Below are positions 23,401 to 35,400 of a stretch of 64,000 nucleotides of DNA, in pieces. This DNA is from Anaspis maculata. Its lineage: Eukaryota; Arthropoda; Insecta; Coleoptera; Scraptiidae. Made by a program: the position numbers and the translations under genes. Where the stretch lies: positions 129,893,050 to 129,957,049 of the forward strand of contig OX421961.1 of assembly GCA_949128115.1 (NCBI GenBank). The letters are read 5' to 3'. Position 1 is the first letter of the stretch. The number at the start of each line of letters is the position of its first letter. The notes under the pieces are model-generated. The model searched no databases and was not told the DNA's origin. It worked only from the letters and a program-made list of their open reading frames with translations.

Positions 23401-26400
23401 CCAACTTCCGCGAACAGGCGGTCATTATGTAAAGCGAGAAGATTTTCCAATTTTTCGTATGTGCTTATACCTACGTGTATGCTACAGGAATTATATACCT
23501 CCCTGTCTCACGGATACTTACGGAAACCTATCTTCTCATCAATAAATTCGACTTTGCCCAAAAATAAAGTGCCGCCAATCGATATCGTGCTGCACGTTTG
23601 CAATCTTCGTATCATCCAAATTCCGCGAATAGGTGGTCATTTCTTATGTAAAACGGAGAGTTTTTAATTTTTCGTACGTGCTTATACGTGCACGCTACGG
23701 GTAACGCCACCGGCTTAATGATCATTTAGTTTTCTAGTCTGTCAAGGGTATTAACGTACAGTCTGTCTAAGATATAATGCAATTTGAAGTTGAGTAAGGT
23801 GAACAATATTACGGTTTGTACTCACATTAATTATTCCACTTCACTGTTTTGGCATTTTGATGTTGGTTGATGTTGATGTTGGATTCGATGCAGTAGCCAT
23901 TTTTTTGTGTAGAGTTAAAACGATCCTGCTGAATCGAACCTTCGTACCGGGCAGGTACTCTTTCGGTTCGTGTTCGGCATTTTACGGCGCTTTTACTCCG
24001 TGCCATTCTGAAGTTCACTGGTTGGTTCGTGCTTTTTTGTTCTTTGACATTTACGACCGTTTGACGTTTCATCTTTCCGCTCGGTGTTTGGTATTTGACA
24101 GTTGTTGTTTGCGGTGTGTGCATTGTTCACACCCTTTGCGGAGTGGTGCTTGATGATGTCATTTATTGGGCGTTACTTATAGCCCAGGCGCCAGGGAGCA
24201 AAAATCAGCTCAATAAGGAAATAATTGTTTCCTGGCTGGAAACTAGCTTAAAACGATCTGTGTAGCTTAGGTTTCGACATACTAATTTCCCCCCTTTCGG
24301 AAATGTCGGATTCATGTCGCCATCATCAACAAGAAGTGCACCAGCGTGGTTTTTGCCGAATATCTTGATTTTGGGCCATCTGACAGCAAAAGATGTAAGA
24401 AGTCATTTTAAAACCAATGAAATTCCCTACGGAATAGTTTTTGAATGACCTTTCTGCGACCTATGGTTTTTGAGATAGAGCTTCTGGAAGCGAGAAGCAT
24501 TGTCGTAGAAGCTCCATGGCCACTTGACTCGAAAAACCAAAATGTCGATGTGACAAAAAAATTTCAAAATGAGATTTCTCGAGAATCCTTCATGCTATAG
24601 TTGCGGTGATGGTCTTAAACTCTTTCTCTTGAACCGTTGATTACGAATATAGAAAAGTCAAAAACGTCACATTGTACATATACAGGGTGTACTGAGGGAA
24701 TCAAATCAGATCAGAAAAATTTTACATATTTCTTCGATTTAGCCTATATGCGACACTCTAAGCACCTAACACGGGTCCAATATCAATATGGATTTGCTCT
24801 ATAAGCTTCACTTAATACCCGAAAGAAGTGGTCAGCTCACAGCTTCACTGTAAAATGTTTTGAAGACCCTCTGAAATCATCAAAATATTAAAAATTTACA
24901 GTACCAAGGAATGTATATAACAGTATATTATATACCAAGGGACCAAAGTGAATTTTTTATTTGGGGATTTGGACCCAAAGGGCGCTCGAGCAACAAACTT
25001 CACCTAAAGGATCAAAAATTCACTTTGGTTCCTTGGTATATAATATACTGTTACGTACATTTCTTGCTACTGTAAATTTTGATGATTTCAAAGGGTCTTC
25101 AAAACATTTTACAGGAAGCCTGTGAGCTGACCACTTCTTAAGTGTATCAAGTGAAGCTTACAGAGCAATACATATTGATATTGGACTCGTGATAAGTGCT
25201 TAGAGTTTCGCATAGGCTAAATCGAAGAAATATGTCAAATTTCTCTGTTCTGATTTGATTCCCGTAGTACACCCTGTATATGTACAATGTGACGTTTTTG
25301 ACTTTTCAATATTTGTAATCATGGAGGGTATATAAAGGAGACTGAACGAGTAGTGAAAGCTGTCAAAAAAAATGGTATGATTTTGTGTCGTCAGGTTTCA
25401 GTTATAAATTTTTCCACAGCAGCGCAAGTGTTCCACTAAGGCCTAGCTGTTTATAGAAACCTGCAATTTTGAAAAAAAATCTGTAGGGACCTGTCACAAT
25501 TTATTCTGAAGGTCATTCATTTTGTCAGAAGTCAGATCAGTCAGAAGGTGATCCCTGGTCAGAAGTCAGAACCGTTGAAACTGATGCAGGGCTAAAACTC
25601 CGGTGTACCCGTGTACCCAATGATTAATTTGCTGCTTCAGTCTGCGAGGTCGGAATAAGCTGAGGGTTCTTTCACCATTTTTTCTTCGACGATTTTAGGT
25701 AGGTACCCTGCCTAATGACAATAAACGGCCGGCCAGAAAAAAATACCTGAATATTGTGTGGCCGTCGAAGGCCTGGATGAAAGTTTTCTGGCCGGCCGTC
25801 CATTGTCGCGGCCGGCTTCGGCGGCCGGTAGTTCTATGGATTTGGGTACCTAGTGGAACAGTCTGAACCTCGGTCTGAACAGTACACAAAATGGGGCCCG
25901 AAGGTGAGTAAACACAAAAGAACTCAACAGAAAGTAACTCGAATACAATACGTAGCACAACGGAACAATGCAAACATGAACGGAACTCGATAAAAACTGG
26001 CGGAAGACGAGCAGAGAGCAGGGACAAAATCGTGACGTGTGAACCTTTCAAAATGACAACGGCTTTGAATTCCTACATGAGTCTAGTAGCCCGCAACAAG
26101 CTTGCATAATTTTCCGCTGCAGCGCGGGTGTTCCACTCAGGCCTGAAAAACTCTACTACATAGAAACGGACCACTTTTGAGCAGGCCGTGTAGTCTCCTT
26201 ATCTCTACCCTCCATGTTTGTAATATACGGTTCAAGAGGAAGAGTTTAAGACTATCATCGCAACTATAGCATGAAGAGTTTCCGAGTAATCTTATTTCAA
26301 ATTTTTTTTTGTCACATCGACATTTCAGTTTTTCGAGTCAAGTGGCCATGGAGCTTTCACGACAATGACTCTCGCTTCCAGAAGCTCTATCTCAAAGGCC

Positions 26401-29400
26401 ATAGGTCGCAGGAAATTGATCGAAAAAACCAAACTGTAGGAAATTTCATAGGCTTCAAAATGACTCCTCACATCTTTTGCTGTCAGATGACCCAAAATTA
26501 AGATATTCGGCAAAAACCACGCTGGTGCACTTCTTGTTGATGATGGCGACATGACGCCGACATTTCCGAAAGGGGGGAAACTAGTATGTCAAAACCTTAG
26601 CTACACAGATCGTTTTAAGCTAGTTTTCGGCCAGGAAACAATTATTTCCTTATTGTTTTCCCTGGCGCCTGGGCTATTACTGGTTTCTCACCTTTTTGTT
26701 CGGATGTATTAACCTATGTTACTGTTGTTAAGCTAGTAGCCTACAGTCAGGTTCCGTCGACCAATTTCACTTCTATAAAATTGCTATCTTTGTGACCAAC
26801 TGCTTTTATTTATTTTGTATAGCGATTTGGAGGCTGCTAAAAGCGACCTGGTCTGGTCAATAGCTTTTTTGCTGACCCAATAGAGGCCCGCTGGTTTCCC
26901 ACATGACGAGTTGGGTGCGAGAAGCTGTCTTGTACATGGACCTCGTCAGGTCACGAAGTTTTTTTTTGATAACCCAGTAAGAGTAAGTTTTCCACATGAC
27001 GAGCGACAAGCTGTGTACGTAAATGTCAACCTATTTCACTACAATTGATCTGAGCCATAGGTTGAGGAGCGAGTTTACCAATATCGGACCAATTTTCACA
27101 TCATTTTCCGCGCGTTCTCTTATTAGTGGAACGATTTCCATGAAACTTGGAACTTACCCTTGTCTACTACGATCATTCTGATTTTCAAGCCGGATTTCAT
27201 GATTCTGCCGCTATTTTGGGCGCCATATTGAAGAAGGAAGTGTGCTGTTGAGCCTAGCGGCCGTGAGGCATATTCGCTTGTTTCTGAATTGAACGTAGAA
27301 TCTAAAAAGATCGTTCCCGGCCAAAAGAAATCATGCGTATACTATTAAACCCTAAGGGACATGAGCTAGCGGCAAAGATAATAACGCTTCCTTTTTTCTG
27401 CTTTTAGGCTCAACAATAACTGTGAACAAACCAAAACGACTCCGTTATTCTCCCGTGAAGAAAAAATCCACCATTGATTTCCGACCGTCTTTGCTAAGTC
27501 AATCCGACCCGAAGAGCACCACGATCGCTTCTACACAAGAGCACATTCCGAAGCTTGTGAAACGCAAACTCCCCGTAGCAATCGAAAGCAGCAGCTCGGA
27601 AAGCGAGGAGCAAGAAATGACCACTCCGCAAATAGATGACACGTTCGAGCAAATAGATGACACGTTCAACGCCACCATTCCCGAAAACACAGACGCCGAT
27701 TTGAACTTCACCACGCTGAACGTGATCAGAAAGTTCATTTCCACCGCCCTGCAGTCGGGACATTTAAAGTGCCTGCTCTGCGACGAAGACAAGCGCTTGT
27801 TCCGCAATTTCCTCAGCACCGACGCCATTTACCAGTACACCTGCTTGAAGCTGTGCATGTACAAGAGGTCCTGGTACAACGTTTTCAAATACTGCCGGAA
27901 GATCGGCTTGAAAATCGGCCACGGTGAAATCGTCCAGATGTACAATTGCTTCAAACAAAACGAGTTCGTGCTGACGAACTACGGCGAGGGAGATCTGGGC
28001 ATCCTTCTGCACTGCATGGACAAAAACGACGTGAAAGAGATCTACCAGAGCTTCAAGCTGAAGGGAAACGTGAACAAGGACCTGATGATCGGGAAGCTGT
28101 TGAAGTTCTGCAGCACCCAGAGCACGCTGACCGCGTTCAAATCCACCGAACAGTTGCTGCGCGAGCGCATCCAGGAAAAAATGGGCTACGCCGTCAAGTT
28201 GTCCGACAAGTTTTACGATCCCTTCTTTCGGGTCTACCTGCTGAACACGTTCACCAACAAGAACTACACGAATCCGAAGGATTATTTCAACAGTCTGGGC
28301 CAGAAAATCGTGTATCCAGAGCACGGCGTCGAGGAGTACCGCATATTTCACACGCAAGAGGAATTTTTGAAGTACGTGGAAGCGATGAGGTGCTACAACG
28401 AGTTCGAGAAAGCTTTAGAGGCGAAGAATCTCGAGGATATGTTCAAGATGTGCAAACTGGCATTCGACATGCTGCAACAGCTTGCTGGAGACAGGTGAGC
28501 AGTGAAATCGAACTGTTTGTATTAGACTGGTGGTGTGGTGTGATCATATGAGAAAATGTTACAGCTAACGCTATCCGTTAGATTATACAGGGTGTTTGCA
28601 AACTTGGGGTAGAAAATGACACCGCAGTTAGGGAAGTGTTCCAAAAGTGCCAGAAAAATGTTAAAAAAAATTTATGATTTTTATTTTTGGAAATATGGAG
28701 GGTCAAAAGCTCATATTTATTTTCGTTATTTTGAAATATTTCAGGAAACTCTTTGCATTAAACCAAAAAGTAAATTTTTCAAAAAGTCATTCTACTGAAA
28801 ATAGAAAGTGTATGGGATATACAAACATTAGGTACTAACCGGTAAAACCGACACAGTACAATATTGTTACGATATTTCGCGTACGGGTTCGAATATAATT
28901 GAGACAATCGATTTAGAACACACACTGTTTATTTCGGCGTACTACTACAATAAATGCCAACAATTATCCACTTGGAATTATATCGCAGGTACTTCGCTGG
29001 TTTCGCACTCGCTATCTAATTCAATACTGCCGCGAGCTGCCGGCTGATGCCTTATATAAGGCCTCCGAATATGTTGAAGGGTTTAGCGTATGTAGGCGAA
29101 GACGGAATTGGTTTTTACATGTCTATTCATCGGAGTCGATAATACAAGTTCCTGTTACTCTCATTGTTATGCGCTTACTAGCTTTCGCCGGGGCCGCTTC
29201 GCGGCCCCTAAGCGAAACCTAGTCCTCGTTCGCTCGCGCTTCTCGTAGGGTGATATTTTCATGAGTGACTGCTCTGCATCTAACGGTGCTCATTCTACTC
29301 ATTCGTTGGGAACGTCTACCGTACTTCGCGCTCTTCGACTTTTTCATGTTTTCGCTGTTCGTTTTTTTCTTTCGCCATTTTGCTACAGAACTGGCAAGAT

Positions 29401-32400
29401 CTCCTCTTCCACGTTGGGCAATGTGTAAAATGTATATCATATCAACTTTTCATTAACAACTGGCAAGAAACAGGTGTACAAAACCACGACGGATCTTGCT
29501 TTATATACCCCTACTAATGGGTAGCCCCACTCAAACCAAAAGAAAGTTTCGAATGGACCACAACTTTCCAGAATCCACAACATTCGAGAGTGTTCTGGAA
29601 TGTTCCTGGCCGAACGTTCCAGACTATTCCTGAATATTCCAGAATATACCGGAACGTTCTGGAATGTTGTGGAATGATCTCGAATACTTTCGAATATTCT
29701 GTACTGCACCTGTACCAATAGGTGGCCCCACACCAAAAAGGCTTCGAATAGTCCATAATGTTCCAGAAACTTTCAAGAGTGTTCTAGAATGTTCCACAAT
29801 GATCTTGAATGTTTCGAGATGTTTTCGAACATTCCAGAAAATTCACAAACATTCCAGAACATACAGGAACATTCTGGAATGTTGTAGAATGATCTTGAAT
29901 ACCCTCGAATATTCTGTACTTATTCTGTACTGCACCTTTACTAATAGGTGGCTCCACACCAAAAAGGCTTCGAATGGTCCACAATGTTGCGGGAGCTTTC
30001 AAGGGTGTTCTGGAATGTTCCACAGTGATCTGGAATGATCCGGGATGTTTTCGGGAGTTCCAGACTATTCCCGACAATTCTAGAACATTCTGGAATGTTA
30101 TAGAATGATCTCGAATGTTCCACAATGATCTGGAATGTTTCAGGATGTTTCCGAACGTTCCAGACTATTTTTGATCATTCTAGAACATAATGGAACATTC
30201 TGGGATGTTTCCGAACGTTCCAGACTACTCCCGAACATACCGGAACATTCTGGAATGTTGTGAAATGATCACGAATGCTCTACAATGATCTGGAATGTTC
30301 CGGGATGTTTTTGAACGTTCTAGATGATCCCGACCATTTTAGAACATACCAATGCTCTACAATGATCTGGAATGTTCCGGGATGTTTTTGAACGTTCTAG
30401 ATGATCCCGACCATTTTAGAACATACCAAAACATTTTGGACTGTTATGGAATGATTTTGAATGTTCTACAATGATCTGGAATATTTCGGGATGTTTCCGA
30501 ACATTCCAGACTATTCCCGACCATTCCAGAACATATCTGCACATTCTGGAATGTTGTAGAATAATCTAGGATGTTCTGCAATGATCTGGAATGTTCCGGG
30601 ATGTTTTCAAACGTTCCAGACTATTCTCGAACATTCTAGAACGTACCGGAGCATTCTGGAATCTGGAATGTTGTGGAACGATCTCGAATGTATGTACCAC
30701 AATGGATTGGAATGTTTTGGAATGTTCCAGAACGTTCCAGACTATTCCCGACAATTCCAGAACATTCTGGAATGTTATAGAATGATCTCGAATGTTCCAC
30801 AATGATCTGGAATGTTCCAGGATGTTTCCGAACGTTCCAGACTATTTTCGATTATTCTAGAACATAATGGAACATTCTGGAATGTTTTCGAACGTTCCAG
30901 ACTACTCCCGAACATACCCGAACATTCTGAAATGTTGTGAAATGATCACGAATGCTCTACAATGATCTGGAATGTTCCGGGATGTTTTTGAATGTTCTAG
31001 ATGATCCTGACCATTTTAGAACATACCAAAACATCTTGGACTGTTATGGAATGATTTTGAATGCCCTTCAATGATCTGGAATATTTCGGGATGTTTAGGA
31101 ACATTCCAGACTATTCCCGACCATTCCAGAACATACCTGCACATTCTGGAATGTTGTAGAATGATCTAGAATGTTCCGCAATGATCTGGAATGTTCCGGG
31201 ATGTTTTCGAACGTTCCAGACTATTCTCGAACATTCTAGAACATACCGGAACATTCTGGAATCTGAAATGTTGTGGAACGATCTCGAATGTAGGTACCAC
31301 AATGGATTGGAATGTTTCGGAATGTTTCAGAACGTTCCAGACTATTCTCGAATATACCCGAACATTCTGGAATGTTGTGGAATAATCACGGGATGTTTCC
31401 GAACATCCCAAACTATTCCCGACCATTCCGAACATACCGGAAGATTTTGGAATGTTGTAGAATGATCTGGAATGTTCCACAATGATTTGGAATGTTGCGG
31501 GATGTTTCCGACCGTTCCAGACTATTCCCGAACATTTTACAACACACCGTAACATTTTTGAATGTTATGGAATGATCTCGAATGTTCCACAATGATCTGG
31601 AATGTTCCGGGATGTTTCCGAACGTTCCAGGCTATTCCAGGATATTGTAGAACATACCGGAACATTCTGGAATGTTGTTTGATTGATCTCGAATACTTTC
31701 GGATGTTCTGGACTGTTCTATACATTCTAGAGGGCGAAAGTTCCAGCCCTTTTATCTTTAAAAAAACCCGCCCTTCAAATAAAACCAAGAACCTTCTTCA
31801 TGGATGGGGCATAGAGGGCTACCACACCATATAACTTCTTTGATCCTACTGGGACTCGTTTCTGAGTTCCAGCACGCACCTCTGTACACTTTCTTTTATT
31901 ATTCGAACGTTGAAGACTATTTCCGAAAATTCCAGAACATACCGAAACATTCTGGAATCTTGTTGAATGATCTCGAATACTCTCGAAAGTTCTGGACTGC
32001 TCTTGATATTTCTAGAGAGCTAAAAATTTCCAGCCCTTATATCTTCAAAAGCACGCCCTTTAGGTAAAAACGGAAACCTTCTTCATCGATGGGGGATATA
32101 GGGCTACCATACCATATAACTCCCTTGATCGTAGCGGTATTCGTTTCTGAGTTTTAGCGGCACAAAGATTTGGCACTTATTTTATTTTTATATATATTAT
32201 GATATTTCTTGAATCTTTTGAATCTGTATGAAGCACCTTCGACAGAAAAAGATGTGATATTTCGTGAGTTCCCTTCTAACGGAATTTGATGAAATCCGGC
32301 CATTAGGTCAATAACTGAGAACCATTTGGCCCTACCTAACTCATCTAGGATCGCCTCAATTCTTGGTAATGGGAATTTATCTTGCACCAGTTTTTTATCA

Positions 32401-35400
32401 ACTTGTCTGAAATCAACGACCAAACGCCATTTTTTCTCATTAGGGTCTTCCGCTTTTCTGGGGACGAGTATTAATGGAGAATTGAAAGGTGACCTGCTCG
32501 CTTCTATCAAGTCTCTTTGTTTCAATAATTCTACCTGCCTTTTCACTTCTTGTTTTTGCGATTGTGGCAGTCTGTATGGTTTTATGTAGACGGGTGTTTT
32601 ATCTGTAACGTAAGTTCCTGTTCGTAAAAGTTGTATGTGTTAATATATCCTCCTCTGAAGCAAAAATATCTGAAAATTCCTCGCAAAGGGCAAATAATTC
32701 ATCTTGAACATAAAGCGGCATATATTTTTTAAATTTTGATCAAATTGTCTTGAAACGTGTGTCCTGATTCATCGTTTTTACGCAACGTATATGAAATTCT
32801 GAAAGCGGACGCATTGTCAGCTTTGGTTTATTAATAAGAACTGTTTTATTTGAAGTGTTGACAATTAAAATTTTTGCGTCGTTAGGAGAAGTTATGGTGC
32901 GTGCTACATGCACACCTTCTGCAATTTCGGTCGCGTCAATTACTGACTCAGAATTTGAGCTATCAATTTTCACCTTTTTAACAATTTGGCAACGTGGGGC
33001 AATTATTAACGTATTTTGCTGTACCGACTCATTTATTGGGATTTCGTGAATTCCATTTCCTAAATTTAGAATTAAAATTGATCTGTCGTAGTCCAAAATG
33101 CATTTAAATTTTTTCATAAAATCCAACCTCAATATCCCATCAGATGGAATTGGAAAATCATCGTTTACTATATGAAATTCATGATTGATTTCAAATTTCT
33201 CGTTAAAAAGTGTTGTTTCCGTAGTCCCTAACGTCTTTAAAACTCCGTCCGTTACTCCTTTGATTTCTGCGCTTCTATGTGGATAAAATATTTGTTTAAT
33301 ATCAATTTTCTCCCGTTTAAAAACAGATGTGTCGGCACCGCTGTCCAGCCATAAAGTAATTACGTTATTTCTTGTCATATCCGTGTATAAACTGACAAAA
33401 CTTCTCATAACCAGGTTGAAACAAAAAAAAATTACTGTTGGTTGGCTCGGTCTTTCAGAGTCTGACCTAACCTCTGGGAACCTGTCTCGTTTTCCGATTG
33501 CAAACACCTGACATTGTGGGTGTTTCCTCGCGTTGTCCTATTTCTACTTTGACCTCTGTAATCGTCGCGATTATTATTGGAGTAATTAGACCGATTTGCA
33601 TTTCTGGATGAATTACCCTGAAAATTTCCCTGAAAACGAGTGTTTGAATTATTATTTCGGTAATAATTGCTGCTGCCGCGATAATGTCTTGATCTGCGAT
33701 TTCCTCGTTGTCGTGAATAATCATTATTCCGGTAAAAATTGACTTGCAATGGCTCCGTTCCTGTGTTGGCATCCATAAAATTCGTCATAAGTTCTTGAAT
33801 CGTTTGGGGTTTTGAGGCTTTAACAAGCAATTTTGCTGAAGGCATCGCATTTTTCAACATTGCTTGTTTCGTTTCCGTTATAGTATATTTTTCGGCCACA
33901 TTTTCTGGTACTCCATCGGTCAAATATGCATTTTTGAGTTTCTCTGCAAGTAATTCTATTTCTTTCGCATAAACCTCGGCCGTTTTGTGTCTCTGATCAA
34001 GGCTCAACAGCTTGGCTCTTACCAAGTCTATACTTCCTGTTTTAATTACAGCTTTGAGCTTGTCAAATACCCTTTCTATTGAATTTTCATTCGTGATATA
34101 GGTTCTGGCCCTACCTGTCAACCTTGTCTTGACAAACGATAGTGCCAGTGCCTCATTGCCAGTTTGATACATCTTAATCAGATCCACCGAGTCGATAAAT
34201 GTTCGCAGTTTATCTGGTTCCCCATCGTAAAGACTTTTTAAACTATTGGCACATAAGTGCAAAAATTGCGCTGCGTCTAACACCATATTGACAGTTTGAT
34301 TTTCTTTTATAGCTTCGAATCTCGAGTTTATTGTATTTGCAATAATATCAATTCCACCTTCAATACGCTTTGCGTACTCTTTCACTGTGTTTAACAATTC
34401 TTCGCTATGAGATGTCTTCTTGAATAATTCCTTAGTTGCTTTAAACTCTTCCTTTATCCTGTCTAGATAACTTGACTTGTCTTGAATCACACGCAAATTT
34501 GTTCTACACTCTTGGTTATCTTCTTCCAAATTTCGTCTAAAAACATTTACTTCTTCAAACAGGTGCCTAAATGAAGTTGCATCAGACATTCCACGGAAAC
34601 ATTACAAAACGTTTTATTTTGTTTTATTTTTGTTCAAATATCGTCTCAGTTCCAAATTGCATTTTCGCGTTAATTTTGCGGCAAGCCATTCGCATAATAC
34701 TGTGTGATTTTGTGATTAATGATTTGTGATTATGATTATCATTAATATCATTAATGATTAATGATATATAATTAATTGATTATGAAGCGTTTCTGCATGG
34801 GTTGGAATGTGCTCCGTTTACCAGGTGTGGGCATTAGAACAATAGGCTTCATTTTAGTCTTGTTGTCTAGGACATCAGATGTTGGCTGCTGCATTTGACA
34901 ATAGACGCTTCATTTTGGTCTGGTTGTCTCGCCTCTAGGGAATGATGGCTGCCGTTCCTGCTTCCTGATTGCTTGCTGCTTGCTGTTTCCATTAGTGGTG
35001 CTTTGAAAACGTGGCTGGTTCTCGTAGTGTTATTTTGGTGGCCTTAGGCCTCACTTGTTCCAAAGTATTTTCGGTGCCTAACTTCGGAATTGGCACTGTA
35101 CTTTCAGCTGATTTCTCTGCACGGTTGCCATGAACGGTTTAGCGTATGTAGGCGAAGACGGAATTGGTTTTTACATGTTTATTCATCGGAGTCGATAATA
35201 CAAGTTCCTGTTACTCTAATTGTTATGCGCTTATTATAGCTCCTCCGGACGTTACCCTATTCGCTGAGTAGGTAAAATACCTACATCGCGAAACTGCGTT
35301 GAACGCTAGGTTGAACGCGGTTTGTGTAATTAACAAGTGGTTAATAATGGGGCACCACAATGTCAATATGTACAATAATACAAGATGTTGATTAAGCCCG

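Larger units (their letters stand above)
9215..23750. mobile_element. Giant interrupted palindrome (14.5 kb) with TTAA-like flanks
   Basis: The ends TACCCTTGGCAGACTAGAAAACT (9215) and its inverted partner ending at 23750 are flanked by CTAA on the left and TTAA on the right. Homology between the arms continues all the way to a centre near 16680. Inverted landmarks include the tandem ATATCG...GAATTTATTGATGAGG units (9600-9990 and 23310-23700), ATGCATCTGTCAGTTGCC (10109 and about 20722), AAGTTGGCGGCTGGTC (11631 and 19849) and the 15050-15420 / 17400-17830 blocks. Later insertions make the arms unequal. No transposase is recognisable. A TTAA site would fit piggyBac-like insertion, but an ordinary inverted duplication is an alternative. 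Confidence 0.7.
24180..26676. mobile_element. Foldback element with 3-bp duplication (TAG...CTA class)
   Basis: The termini TAGCCCAGGCGCCAGGGA / TCCCTGGCGCCTGGGCTA are flanked by TTA on both sides (24177-24179, 26677-26679). The arms are about 500 bp and nearly everything inside is later insertion. A 3-bp duplication would suit PIF/Harbinger, but no transposase is present and the ends are not diagnostic. Confidence 0.75.

Noticed and set aside
9215..23750. Maverick/Polinton or other large coding transposon
   Set aside because: No polymerase, integrase or capsid-like frame is visible anywhere in the 14.5 kb.
27764..28551. Long open frames of 197 codons (minus) and 201 codons (plus) over FAN1 exon 2
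   Set aside because: They are GC-driven shadows of FAN1, with Arg/Gln/Val-biased composition and no domain.
29514..31834. Many 60-130 codon frames rich in [20 protein letters not shown] repeats
   Set aside because: They are translations of the GAATGTTC minisatellite, present on both strands and broken at every indel.
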